Numbered from the stretch's first letter, positions 41,618 to 53,927 are shown. The stretch is DNA of 64,000 nucleotides from Styela clava (GCF_964204865.1 NC_135259.1:19664974-19728973), one strand, 5' to 3'. Notes: generated by a model not told the origin, from the letters alone. Made by a program: numbers and translations.

Positions 41618-44600
41618 TCACATTTTCAGTGATTGCTCATCTCGCTTGATTGTATCATACAATACATTTTCCACCATTCTATTGCGGTCAGGAACTGGTC
41701 CCGGAAGATTGAAGTCATCATCGACGGTTTCGTATGTTGGTGGTGGTTGTCGATGTCCGTTAATTTTTTGTCTTCCCTGATTTATATCTGTTTGTTTTGG
41801 TGTATATTTCCCTGCACTTTCCGACAGTGAAGTTCTAGTCTTTCTGATCTCGTTATCCGATCCACTTCTGTAGTTTCTTTAGAATTAAATAAAAATGTAA
41901 TTTTATTTAAGTTGAAAATTTTTATTTCATGGAAGGGAAAAGCGAATGGCACAACGAGCGAACTGCCGCGTGGGTAACAATCCCACTTGGTTATTAGGCA
42001 TCGAATTGTAATCTTTCGAATGTTTTAGACAAAATGCCACCAAATAAAAATATCAAGAACAAAATGTCGTAATCTCTACTAGACACCATACCGATTGTTA
42101 TCAAACATACACGAACGCAAGTGGGTACCACGTAATGTGTGTGCCCGGTTAGAGTTAGGCCATAATTTTAGTCTAATTTTCCTCATTTTAGTTCTATTAC
42201 AAGTTTGGAGACTGTCTGTGTTAGCCAAGTGAATATACCCTCTGTTCATAGGTTTCAGTCCCTTTACACAACTTGATGTAAAGTAGGCGAACAAAATTAG
42301 TTATCTCCATATTGGTACACACACTTCTGGAGCGCCGCCATGCGAAACAGAAGAAGTTTGCAAGTTGAATGCGTCGTATCTATTGCGATTTGTATGTAAT
42401 TCACATATACCGTGTACTGATAACTGATATTTGATTCATCGATTTTGGCACCATATTTAGTCAAAATTGTCTTCTGTAATTGATAGATTTTGATGAATAA
42501 AAAACAAACTTACTTTATTGACATTGCGATTATGACTATGATGCAGATGAACAAAATTGCTCCCAGTGCCACGAATATTATCAACACATGAATATCATGT
42601 AATGATCCAAGAAATCTAGAACTTTTTTGGTTTTCTGAAAAAATCAAAATAACATAATATTACGAATATATTCTAACACACAATTTCAAAATACTAAATT
42701 GTTTCGAAGTGGGTTATAGATATAACAAAATAGCAAAGAAGATTTTTAGCTACCGATTGATTAGCTGCTTATTGTCACTCCTGACGTTTTTTGAGTTCGG
42801 TGTATTTTGGTCACCAATCCATAGATATCCCACACTAAAACTTCGTACCATACAGACGGTATGTCATACCGTAGAAATATGATGCCAACTATAGTGGCAT
42901 CTGTAAGAGGATATTCGTCTATGTAGGAATATGTACAACTCGAATTCGAAATAAATTGAGCCGGGTCGAGTTTTTGAAGTGTTTACGACAAGTCGACAAC
43001 AAAATATATTATCACTACCATGTAGTTATTTTAATTATTATGATTCAGCATTTGGTTTTATATCTTGGGTAAACACTGCAATCACCATACCCCGCTTCTT
43101 CGGAATTAGATAGATTTTAAGTTTTGCCTTTAGAAATACAGACCTGGGTTTTCGTTGCCTGAAGTAGTAGGTTCGTCTGATGGCAATGGTGTCGTGCTTT
43201 CTGAAACATATAAATGATGATAAATTTTTTTGTTTGCTTGTTTAGAGATACATTCACGAGTCTTTGCGGATTTGATGTTTCGATCAATACTTTTATGTTA
43301 GATTGTTAGTTTGTCTATACCAGGCGTAGGCAACCTTTTACGGCTCGGGTGTCAAATTCGGCCAAATTTAACGACAAAATTCCTCTGCGCGCCGACCGAA
43401 ATTGAAAACAATGCTTTGTTACTTTCAAAGCAAAAATACACAATAATAAACCCTTTAAACATGTACAGACATATTCATATTCGGGAAAAATCAGTCCGAC
43501 AAATAGATTTGATTACTTTTCTTATTCTATATCAGAGAGACTTGCTGCATTACCGCTGATAGAAATTTTACATTGAGTTTATATTTTTCAACTTTCATAT
43601 ATATACACAAACTACTGGTTTCGTCTTTCCGGCTACTCCTGTTACAAAACTTAATAAAGTTCATAACTGAGAACAGAGATGCGCAATTATATGTATATGA
43701 AAACATGGAGCGTAATGCAGATGCGAAGCTTTTAAAACACGAAAATTTTCGGGAATGACATCTCAATCACGCAATAGTTCGTTTTCTGCACTTCTCTCCT
43801 GTATTCCTTTCCCTAATAGCTTATATATATTTCTTTTGACATCAATTTACTAGTACGTTAGCAAGTAAATATAACCAACATGAGCTGTATAGTTTCATAA
43901 ATCAAACAGAAGTGAAGAAAAGGGGTGGCAAAGAGACGAACTATTACGCCAGAATGTAGCCAAATGAATGCTGCGCTCTTCTCGACAAAATTTCTCGAGA
44001 GTTGACTCATTTGTACGTCATAATATATTCCATTGTAGCCATATGTCATGGAAGGACAAAAAGAGTTTAAATATATTATCATCAAATTTAATCAGATAAT
44101 TCAGAGTATTGAAACTTTTATTTGGATAATGATCTCGCTTCCGAGCCTCGCTCGCGTGCCGAATAAATGAGCTCGCGTGCCAACTTTGGCACGCGTGCCG
44201 GGGGTTGCCCGCCCTTGGTCTATACTATATAAAAATGATAATTACTGTGCGATGACGTTACTTCGCGATACAGTACAGATATTTTACGTCATTGTGATAT
44301 TGTCTGGTATTTTATTTATCAAATAAATGATGGATCGATTTTCCTTTTCAACGTGACTAATAATAATAAGTAAGAATATTTCCACACGCGCTTAAATTCT
44401 GATATAATTTTCTATAATGAGATAGTTGACATGTTTCCGGAAATGATTAGTGAATGTTCATATCTACATTGCAGTCATAATTAGATTTCATCTTTATGAT
44501 TTGGTGCTATGTCTAAATGTCGGATTTTACTCAAAAATAAAGCAGGCCGAATAAGTAATAAATTTCTGTTACGATCACAAATTGAGTTTTATATAAATGC

Positions 44601-47600
44601 AGAAAATTGCGCGGTCAATTTTTTCCTGATAATTTGGCACCGCGCTAACAAAAAGCTTGATGGCATAGTGTATACCAGGGGTGGCCAACCTACTTGCGAC
44701 CGCAATCGACTAAAATCCTCAAAATAGTGCCCGATCCACTGATCAATAATAAGGTCACGCAAAAAAACAATGAGTACTGAATTTGCAGATACCTGCACAT
44801 ACGCATACAAAAAATTCCGCCGCTGCCAATAAGCTCGGTTCCTTGGCGCATTTTTAATGAAATAGCTATAATTTCTTTTATTTTTCATGTTCCATTTAAT
44901 TTTTCAATTTGAATATGCAGTTGTACCTGGGGTTAATGCCTCATCATTTATTCAGGATTTCAAATCATACAATTTTGATTAAAGACCTGCCTAATTTTTA
45001 TTCGTAAGTGTTGAGAATTCCTCAAAAAACCTTGCTATGTAATCATCTATTATCTAAACAGCCAAAATAAATATTCCCAAACTATAAATGTTACATGACT
45101 GCTCAAACTTCCCAATTTACACTTTCCTCCGAGTACGATTCTTCGCTCACTTGGAATTAGAAAAAAATTGGCATTCTGATACCACTGCTACCGTTGCGAA
45201 TAAAATGTATCACACTACTATCGGAATTAGACAATTACTTTTGCATAGTGCAGAAGTTATTGTACGATCGTACGTGAGTCGAGGCACATGATATTCGGCA
45301 AGTTCATTTTTTAACATCGGCAGCGGCGAAACTTCATTTTAGTACGTTATAATATGCTCCTCCGGCCTCGCCCAGGCTCAAATACTATATGTGTTTATCG
45401 TATTTTGCGCATGCACAGTATACTGTATTATTCCTGTTTTAAAATACACAACAAGCGTTATGAAAATGGTTCAAGGCATTTTTTTGAGGAAGGCCTATGT
45501 TCTCTCAACATCCGACACGATCGACTACTCAAGACGTGTCGATCAACCTATGGGCCACCACTGGCGTATACAGTGCGTGAACATACTTTTACTCCAACTG
45601 CTCCATACGCCCTTTCCTTTCAGGAATAACAATTTACATACCCAGTTAATGCTTTCGCGTATCAATCATAAAAACATACCTGGCTCAGGATAAGAACATT
45701 GAATGAATTTATATTTCATTGTGAACGATTTTGGTTCATCCTTGTAAGAGGTAACAGCAATTCTTTTTGGAAGTTCCTCAACGTTCACGAAATTGATCTT
45801 CCCATCACAATGACTGAAGTGGTTAAATAATTCCTTGTTGATGAATTTCAAATTGCAAGATAATTCTGGTGTGGCGTAGATATGACAGAACGGTGGTTCA
45901 TGCTGACACGTTACTCTGTCTGTAAAATATTCCGATTATTTCGTTTCTTGAAAACAATTACGGACCTCCAAATCACATAATTATAGCGGATCGTGGCCTA
46001 TTATAAATTGATAATAAAGAATGCTGATAGTCATCCGTTGGTTAAGTGCTTCAAATACAATTTAGTCTGAACTAATCTATTTATTTAATTTTTAACTTCT
46101 GAAAAGTCGCTATTAAATAACGATTTTTGTACTTGTACTTAAAATAACACAGTACCGATGAAATAAATATGTGGGCTGCATAAAAAGCGCCTTGATTTGA
46201 GATTTTGAATTATCTTGAATTACAAATGCCATACTCAAAAATTAAATTTGGCTACTTGAGTTTCAAACTAGCGCCTTGCGACTGAGTTATAAAAATAATG
46301 ACGTAGTGCTATAGTTGTCAGCGGTGATATTGTAGTCGCACTTCTGATTACTCTGCGTGGGTTCGCAGGATCGAATCACACGCGGGGTAGTAAATTATGT
46401 GCGAAAGGGCTGCTGGACTCCTCGTCACCGTAGGGTGGTTCACGTAACCGCTGATTGGTTACGGCTTCCCCTGCCATCTCTCCCATGCATTTGAAAACAA
46501 AGAACTGACTAACTAATTCTATAGCCGTGGTTTACCACATAGTATTATCAGCATTATTATTTCTTTCCTCTCTCCGGGATAAGTATGTATATTCTAAACT
46601 TTATCCTAGTATCTTAGTTTGTTGCTATTACGATGTATCCGTGCTATGCCACCACTACCTCACATTGGCACAGAAAAGGAGGGAAATTGTTGACTCCCTT
46701 TTTTGAAACTTGCATTGTTCAAATACCTGGTAAATACAATCTCGCGCTGCATTCTTTTCCATTTGGTCCATCGTACGACATTCCCAATGATTTCACGTGT
46801 ATCACGGCCACGAAATGTTTGCTTGGTAAGATAGGAAATTGCCATAATCGAGTATCGTTTGCAGAAAATCCAAAGTAACTTATTTCGTCCTCAAGCTCCG
46901 TAAGTTTTATTTGATACAGCGGGTGAGCAGTTGAGTAAAATCCAGCCAATGCGGAATTGAACGAAACTGCAATTACAAAGTAGAAAATTCATTTACTCCT
47001 AGTGAGTCTTCAGAAAAGTGAGATCACTTTGTACAAGTCCGAGTCAGGCCTAATCTTATAGCCTTTAATTTGTGAATCAACAGAGCGCGCTTACCCCGCG
47101 AGCATTTTTTAGCACGCTTGATCATTCACGGTAATAGGTTTGAAACTTTGACAAACTACCGTGTGAACCTGCGGAGCGAACCGTCAGCTCCAGTGGCGCA
47201 ATTTGTTAGCGCGCCGTACTTATATGACAGAGATGCGGACGTTGTGAGTTCGAGCCTCACCTGGAGCGATTTTTAGTACGCCCAATCAATCATTCACGGT
47301 ATTAGGTTCGAAACTTTGACAAACTACCGCGTGAACATGCACGACGAACCGTCAGCTCCAGTGGCGCAATCGGTTAGCGCCGCGCTTATATCACAGCTAC
47401 GGACTGATGCGGAGTTGTGAGTTCGAGCCTCACCCGGAGCAATTTTTAGTACGCTTAATCTTTCATGGTACTAAGTTCGAAACCTTGACAAACTGCGAAC
47501 CCGCAAAATCGGTCGTCAGCTCCAGTGGCGCAATCGGTTAGCGCGCCGTACTTATATGACAGCTACGGAGTGATGCGGAGGTTGTGAGTTCGAGCCTCAC

Positions 47601-48273
47601 CTGGAGCAGTTTTTAGTACGCTTATTCTTTCACGGTGCTAGGTTCGAAACCTTGACAAACTGCCGAACCTGCAAAATCAGTCGTCAGCTCCAGTGGCGCA
47701 ATTGGTTAGCGCGCCGTACTTATATGACAGCTACGGAGTGATGCGGAGGTTGTGAGTTCGAGCCTCACCTGGAGCAGTTTTTAGTACGCTCAATCTTTCA
47801 TGGTACTAGGTTCGAAACCTTGACAAACTGCCGAACCTGCAAAATCAGTCGTCAGCTCCAGTGGCGCAATCAGTTAGCGCGCCGTACTTATAGGACAGCT
47901 ACGGAGTGACGCGGAGGTTGTGAGTTCGAGCCTCACCTGGAGGAACTTTTGGTACGCCCAATCAATCATCCACGGTATTAGGTTCGAAACCTTCACAAAC
48001 TGCCACGTGAGCCAGCAAAATAAATCGTCCGCTCTAGTCGCGAAATCGGTGATTGCGCCGTTCTTGTATGTAAGATAGTTCAACAAGCTATTTCGTTTTC
48101 TATTCAACGAAACATTTTTTATCTACCAGTCAAATTTTACCGATGCGGCACACTGTCAAAAATGACCTTAGTTCTTTACTGTATCTTGACTATTTATCTT
48201 CTTCAAAGCAATGTATCAATAAATACTGAGTTCACTTACCATGAATAAGAATGAAAAAATAAATCCGATTCAT
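41618..48273 (-). CDS. CUB-like type I membrane receptor with PPxY and ITIM-like tail
   Basis: An unnamed gene predicted from six exons: 48273..48240, 46966..46727, 45919..45680, 43200..43144, 42634..42514 and 41876..41618. Every junction has gt-ag signals and agreeing phase (1,1,1,1,2). The protein has 316 residues. Residues 1-19 form a signal peptide (MNRIYFFILIHVSFNSALA). The ectodomain, encoded by two 240-nt exons, has six cysteines and looks CUB-like (KLTELEDEISYFGFS; LWQFPILP; SFTMKYKFIQC), but the match is weak. Exon 4 encodes a Ser/Thr/Pro stalk. Exon 5 encodes the membrane helix HVLIIFVALGAILFICIIVI. The tail of about 85 residues has PPPTYETV (PPxY type) and NVLYDTI (ITIM form V-x-Y-x-x-I). 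The plan fits a signalling surface receptor; ligand and function are unknown. Intron 1 contains the tRNA array; intron 3 contains a hAT element. Confidence 0.72.
42124..42336 (-). mobile_element. Family Z element in the receptor's last intron
   Basis: GGTACCACGTAATGTGTG at the left, CACTTCTGGAGCGCC at the right. The inside matches copy 1. No clean duplication remains. Confidence 0.8.
43321..44217. mobile_element. hAT element (897 bp), perfect duplication
   Basis: CAGGCGTAGGCAACC at the left pairs with GGGTTGCCCGCCCTTG at the right. GTCTATAC is repeated exactly at 43313-43320 and 44218-44225. It is longer than the other hAT elements here but no transposase motif was recognised. It lies in intron 3 of the receptor gene. 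Confidence 0.9.
44676..44930. mobile_element. Partial hAT-type element
   Basis: One end only: CAGGGGTGGCCAACC, followed by GCGACCGCAATCGAC. The partner end was not found, so the right limit is a guess. Confidence 0.45.
46333..46610 (+). mobile_element. SINE copy, head truncated
   Basis: GTGGGTTCGCAGGATCGAATC keeps the B-box side. GGCTGCTGGACTCCTCGTC and GGTGGTTCACGTAACCGC match the 37245 SINE. It lies in intron 2 of the receptor gene. Confidence 0.75.
47187..47268 (+). pseudogene. tRNA-Ile(UAU), array copy 1, altered
   Basis: Starts GCTCCAGTGGCGCAA and ends CACCTGGAGC. The D loop reads TTTG where copy 3 has CGG, and the intron is about 8 nt shorter. The anticodon arm CCGTA/TGCGG still pairs. 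Functional state doubtful. Confidence 0.6.
47355..47441 (+). pseudogene. tRNA-Ile(UAU), array copy 2, probably defective
   Basis: About two bases are lost between the D arm and the anticodon arm, and one in the variable loop (GGAGTTGTGAG). The acceptor and T arms remain. Confidence 0.6.
47519..47608 (+). tRNA. tRNA-Ile: tRNA-Ile(UAU) with intron, array copy 3
   Basis: A 90-nt gene. GCTCCAG pairs with CTGGAGC, the D arm is GCGC/GCGC, and the B box is GTTCGAGCC. The anticodon TAT is at 47553-47555 in the loop CTTATAA. A 16-nt intron occupies 47557-47572 directly after base 37. Spliced, it gives 74 nt including the discriminator A. TTTTT follows as the Pol III terminator. It closely resembles animal tRNA-Ile-UAU genes, which normally carry an intron. 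Confidence 0.93.
47687..47776 (+). tRNA. tRNA-Ile: tRNA-Ile(UAU) with intron, array copy 4
   Basis: Identical to copy 3 except T for C in the D loop (AATTGGTTAG). The intron, anticodon TAT, acceptor stem and terminator are intact, so it is probably functional. Confidence 0.92.
47855..47944 (+). pseudogene. tRNA-Ile(UAU), array copy 5, mutated
   Basis: CAGTTAGC replaces CGGTTAGC in the D loop. The 3' acceptor arm ends CTGGAGG, which breaks pairing with G1. Probably non-functional. Confidence 0.6.
48031..48080 (+). pseudogene. Degenerate sixth tRNA-Ile copy
   Basis: GCTCTAGTCGCGAAATCGGT resembles the 5' half of the array tRNAs and is then lost after the anticodon stem. Confidence 0.5.
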
Positions 48274-48708
48274 TTTGCTAAATTTGTTGTACTATTTAAA
48301 GTTTATTCTAATTTGTAAGCTGAAAAGTAATACAAAATAGCTTTGATATGTATGAATAGTTTTTCTGCGCATTCTGGTGCATTTTATGATCGGCTGTTAG
48401 TACATTGTCTTAATCAGTTGTTCCCAAATAAGTTGGACCGAATAAATAATTCAAAAACGTTCCACAAGAATTGTTACCGAACGTTACAAGGTGGGGTTGG
48501 AGCCTAATATTTAATTAAAACTTAAAAATTGGAAAATGCCTAATAATAACACAATACCAGTGAAGACTTCTGCAAAGCTTATACCTAGCCAAGACCTTTT
48601 TTTGTCACCAACGGAAAATCGCTCAGCGCCTCGCTCCAACTAGAGGGTCAATGGCCAGTTTTGAGAAACCCATGCTTTGCATTTCGCAAAGGAATATGTT
48701 AGAATTGG

Positions 48709-48740
<32 letters not shown>

Positions 48741-51700
48741 CTGAACAACTGTTGGCCATTCCAAAAGCTATCCACACTTATAAGCAGCAGGGCCCCGATA
48801 TGAAAACACGTTATGCAACGATTTTCTATTTTACATTTCTCGCGCAAATTTGATTATAAATACGCATAGAAACATTGTAAGTTTAAAGACATATAATCAG
48901 GTAATAGAAATCATAGACTAGTTCTGTCCAGGATATCTAAATCCAGTCTAACTAGAAAATAAAAGTACAATAGACTGCTCAAAATTCCCACCTATTTTTA
49001 CCATATACCACGATTGCTTCTTTACCTCGAAAATTCGGACCTCCAGAAGTATATGCACCAAGATGGCGCACAACCTGAACATAGTATGTGTACCAGGTTA
49101 GGGTTTAGGTTGTTCGCCATCTTGGTGCACATACTTCGGGAGCGCTGAAAATTCTATATAAAATCCAGTAACATCAACAGCCGGAAACAAACAAGTGCGC
49201 TGTTCACAAATCTTTCTACGAAAAACAGTGTTGTAGAGACATAGGAAGGGTTAAGAGAGGTTCTAACTATTAGGCGTCAATCCAATATACACTCCGGTTA
49301 TTCCACCATTCTTGCTGACTGTCTCTTTCAAATTAAGTAGATAATCGGTTTCAAAAGTTTAAGTTTATTAAGTTAGACTGGAATTTCTAATCTACCTTAA
49401 ATTCTTTGAATTTTTGTACTCCCGATATTTGTTTACAATCACTGCGCGGTTTTACGAAGCTAGAAATCTGAAACGGTTGAACAAATTAGGCTCGAGTATC
49501 AGATGCGAAACAAGGTCTCGCACGATAAACTGTCTGAAACATCACATCATGCTTATTACAATTAAATGATCTAGAATAGTTTCTCGGTAACATAAAGCGA
49601 TGGCCAATTAGCAATTGACGTGATGTTTATAAATACTTTGTATCTTTAATTTTAGACGTCTCGCGGTATATTACAACCGAGCGGAAACATAAAGGGATTC
49701 ACATTACTATCACTTTTTTTTCGAAAATAAACACATATTTGTGGGAAGCTTCTATCTAAAATAGATAGTAGTGTTTTTTTTTTATAAATAAGCTCTTAAC
49801 TAGAATACAAGCAGGCTAGAATAAAACATTCTATATGCAATTCTACTTCATCTTGTTTTCTAAAATTCACACCAGTGTTGATTCTAAAATTTTGAATTTT
49901 TGAAGCATATGAAAAAGCATTCATGAAAATTTTATAATATGTCCACCTTTTCTTCAGTTTTGAGTGACATTTTAGTGTATATATTCGAAGTCGTTTACAA
50001 TATTGTACCAAGGTTATGTCCACTGAATTGAAACCGTTAGTTTTGCCTTATTATTAAGTAAACCCACCGATCGAAAAGTCTTTTTTTTTCAAAACCCTGT
50101 AGTGTTTGGCATCGATTTCTTCAATTTATAATTTTGTAAAATCTTAAACGCATGAATATTATGTCAGCAGTGAAGGTATTTTGGTGAAGGTCATATTGTG
50201 TTCTCGTTCAATGCTATTAACATCTACAGATCACGAATCAGACTAATGTTTTGATTTGAAATTAATTTATGTGTGACGTCAATGTTTCAAATATAACCAA
50301 TCAGTGAAGTTCAACTTTATTATTTGTATGTCAGTATATATATTCATGTCTGATAGAACTTAATACACATACAACATGACTCTTTTATTCGCAGGAGAAA
50401 TAACTTATTGCAACTTTTGTCATTTCTAATTGTGTTTTACCGTTCGCGTAATATGGGGAATATTTCAAATACGAATTTATTCCTTTCTATAAACAAAGTA
50501 ATTGTAATTGTCAAAAATGACATGCTGATAACCAAACTATCCTGTATTTCTATAGACCTATATTTTCCATATATATATGGCAATTTTATCATCATTTAAA
50601 ATAATACCTCAAAGTAAAACTGTATAATCGCTTCTACCATCCAATATATTTCTAACAACTCCCAAAAGCTAATGCTAGGAATATCCTCTTAACTATGCTA
50701 AGCTCAATGATCTGATATTACAAAATTCCGTTAGGGTTAGGGTTAGCAACGTGCGATTTTACAGTTCTAAGGTAATGAACTTCAGCAAATTCAGGAATTC
50801 TGAACTATTGTAATATGCATTCATACCTCAGCCTTCTGATTACACTCACTTTGTCACTGAATATTTCATTGTATCTGAATAAACTTAAGCCAGAAATTTC
50901 TCTGTTGCTTTATTTTTACCTTTCGCGGAACTTTTGAATGATCAATGGAGTACGCGCACGCTATTCATATTTCACGTGTGCCAAGGTATTCAGGCTTCCA
51001 ATTATTTTGTGATATAGTATATGTAAAATATACCTGGTAAAGAGACGGCAATTTATTACCAATTCGTCAAAGTTCCATTTAACAAAATATCATTAATCTT
51101 TCGTCTTGCGTGACATTAATAGTTGCTATCGATAACCTTTTTTATTTACAAGTGGCCGCGACCGGACTACACATACAGTGCGTAGCTTATGCATGGTTTA
51201 CTTGTACAATTACTGAATTTAGTAGGTAAATCGGTAATGTTTGTCGTACGTTTATTTGTACGTAAAAGCCCCGCGTTATTTTTACTGAAATTATTCAGCC
51301 ACATGGCACATACTCGGATAGCTAAGTACTAGACTCTGACGCTTTATGATACTTTTCCTACAAACGAATAGTTTAATGCTTGTAATAGAAAAAACATTGG
51401 CGGGAACTTGTTAACGCACTTCAACATTAGACTATATTTGGCAATTATCTCGAGGTATGCCGCGAAACTTTGATTAAAGCAAATAAAAAAGTTTCAATTA
51501 AAAGCCATAGCAATCGCGTGTCATTTTTCCAGTTTCTGCTGTAAAAGCCTTTTCTTAGCCGACTGTTGTATAGCTTACGTATAAATCGCGAATTAACTCC
51601 ATCATATGAATTGTGTTATCGTTTTTGGCGGTGAAAGTTGTATAAGTTTCAATCATTTTGCTCAAATTTTTAAGTTACAATTTAAGAATAAATCAATCGT

Positions 51701-52789
51701 GTGGGACCTGTCATCTAAATATGTGTTTGCTGTTATAAATACAATGCGAAATCAAAGGCCTATTTACAAGTTTCTTCACACTTCAAAATTTCAAAATGCA
51801 AGATCAACCTTGTATCACTTCTTAACCAAACGTAATTTTATATAAACAATTAAACTTGCGACGCTCACGACGGTCTACTGATTATTATACGTGTTTGATT
51901 TTTTCCGACGACGCAATCCTACGTTCAAAGCAACAAGTGTTCACGACGTCATAACATATCGATTGTGTCTATTTGTAGAAAGTCAACGCACGTATCTTAC
52001 AAAAGATAGAAGCGAGCCTTTTCACTGAAATAAACCTTTGTTTTTCCTCCTAAAGGACCTTTTGTTGCTTATTGATTAACAACGTTACGGAACAGCAAAG
52101 TTGTAAAATTTCTGCCATCTTCAAATTTTCTGGTAACGCACTATCCTGACTACGCCTCTATTATAGGCTTGGATTACAAGCAAGAATACGACTGTATAAA
52201 AGGGTAAAATTTCGTGCATTGGGGGCGGGCAGATTTTTTCATTTGGCCAACTTGTGCCTGCAGAAATTTATGACTATAGTTTTTATGAATATAAATTTAC
52301 GTCGAAAATATCGATGAACGTCATATTACCCACGATTGTCACATTGTGCTTCTTATTATTATGTAAACGTTAGCCTAGCTGTAAATAATTTATTTTTTTA
52401 TTCATAATTTTTCATATTGAGTTTTGAGTCTCTGATCCGTTAACCAAGAATATTATATGTAACCGACACACTCGGAAAAGTAATTGGCCACTCGTGGACT
52501 ACATGTTAGTCGCAACAATCGGAACAACCCTGCTTACGTATATTATATAAAATCTTTATATATCTATCTATAACATTGTTCAACGAAGTGAATATTTATT
52601 TATATTTCTATAAACGGATTAAAAAATAGCACAACGATCATTCAAAAATAGAAATATACACTCAAAATAATATAATTACAAAAAAACGCAGCAGTAAATT
52701 ATAAAGCATTAAAAAACTAAATACAAAGTACTAAAGATGTACCAAACCATCTGTAAACTAATTTCACTCAAGAGGTATATTCGTCATGT
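48274..52789. other. Intergenic between receptor and fibrinogen genes
   Basis: About 4.5 kb, AT-rich. It holds a (TA)n microsatellite at 48713-48740, a family Z element at 49037-49146 and otherwise only short ORFs. TTAGGGTTAGGGTTAG near 50732 is too short to be an interstitial telomere. Confidence 0.45.
49037..49146. mobile_element. Short family Z element (110 bp), perfect duplication
   Basis: GGACCTCCAGAAGTATATGC then ACCAAGATGGCG at the left; CGCCATCTTGGTGCACATAC then GGGAGCGCT at the right. GAAAATTC is repeated exactly at 49029-49036 and 49147-49154. A minimal form, almost all inverted repeat. Confidence 0.92.
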
Positions 52790-53591
52790 GAAGTAGGAGT
52801 CATACAGCGGTATATCTCATATAAAAATATTTTAAAAGTATGAATATTTGTGTCGTAGTTATTGAATTAAGAGGGAAATTATTTGTTCCAACTTTTCAAA
52901 AGATTTTAAAATTGATTGAATTTTAATTAATGCCAGAACAATTTCCTGTATATGACAAAATATTTGTACCGAAAGTGATATGAAAGTGTGTACCGATTTT
53001 CATATGAGGTTGTTACTGTAAAATTTTAAAAACACCAAAAGATCAGTAATCAGAGAAAAATAAAATATAGAAGTAATTTTTCCATTTTCAAGCAGCTAAT
53101 AACCAAGTAATTGCGGAGAAAAGCCTACTAATTTATTAAATCCCAAGTGAAACAGTTGATTTCATGGCTTCATTTATGATACCAAATTTAGATATGCACT
53201 AAGTACCGTATGTAAATCATTAGGAATTCATTTATTAGTGAGTTTTTTCTCTGTCGAGTAAATGGGGCGCTAAAGAGCACTTTAGAAAGTAGCCGCAGTG
53301 GCGACAAGGCATGGAAAAAAGCAAAATACCGTTCGAACTAGAAATCATTGATCGAAAGCAAATAACAATTCTTGGTAATTAGAAAGAAATCATTACTTTA
53401 ATAAAAGAGGATAAATATTGAAAAAACTATTAAATTTTCCAAAATTAGTGGAATTGTTATTACTTTTGGCGCTCAGACGGGTTCGAATTTTGTTTACCAA
53501 ATATTGTAAACAGCCTTGTTATGAAAATCAGACAAAATAAAAATTCAAGAAAATTACTACTACCAAATCTACGATAAAACTTAAACGAGAA
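52790..53591. repeat. Direct repeat A (3' flank of the fibrinogen gene)
   Basis: Matches 63205-63990 over its full length in the same orientation, for example TTTGTGTCGTAGTTATTGAA, GTGTGTACCGATTTTCATAT and AATTGCGGAGAAAAGCCTAC. It ends where the family E insertion begins. Confidence 0.9.
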
Positions 53592-53844
53592 TATCGGTCG
53601 GAGACCGAAGACTTATCGATCTTAGATCGGTAATTAGTTAATAACTCGCTAATTATACGACATAATTAACCCAAAATCTATAGGCTTCTGGTCCGAGGTA
53701 AGATGCATGCACATGCAAAATTTGGAGCAGATCGCGTTCGTGAGATATCGCGTTCATCTAACAGACAAACATACAAACAGACAGACAGACAAACAGACAA
53801 ATACCTATCAACATACTTACCGATCTAAGATCGATAAGTAATAA
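53592..53844 (-). mobile_element. Family E insertion
   Basis: Starts TATCGGTCGGAGACCGAAG and ends CTAAGATCGATAAGTAATA. The other A copy, ending near 64000, runs straight from GATAAAACTCAAG into ATGTTAACAGGAAT, so it is an empty site. This shows that family E is mobile. Class unknown. Confidence 0.8.
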
Positions 53845-53927
53845 ATGTTAACAGGAATACATCCTAAATATGCATCGCTAATGTCTCTGTAAATCTGAGT
53901 TTATACGTCAGTGTTTGATATGCCTTT

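Larger units (their letters stand above)
47060..48080 (+). repeat. Tandem array, unit about 168 bp, each with a tRNA-Ile
   Basis: Starts at 47187, 47355, 47519, 47687, 47855 and 48031. The linker repeats TTTTTAGTACGCTCAATC, GGTTCGAAACCTTGACAAAC and GCAAAATCAGTCGTCA. The whole unit, not only the tRNA, was duplicated. Confidence 0.9.

Noticed and set aside
43311-44085. Possible hAT transposase remnants
   Set aside because: The frames in the 897-bp hAT element show no zinc-finger or dimerisation motif that I can recognise.
47187-48080. Regularly spaced repeats resembling a CRISPR array
   Set aside because: The units are 168 bp with tRNA-Ile genes; spacing and content are those of a tandem gene array in an animal nuclear genome.
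50730-50752. Interstitial telomere repeat (TTAGGG)
   Set aside because: Fewer than three units. The same hexamers occur inside family Z elements, so it is probably chance or a fragment.
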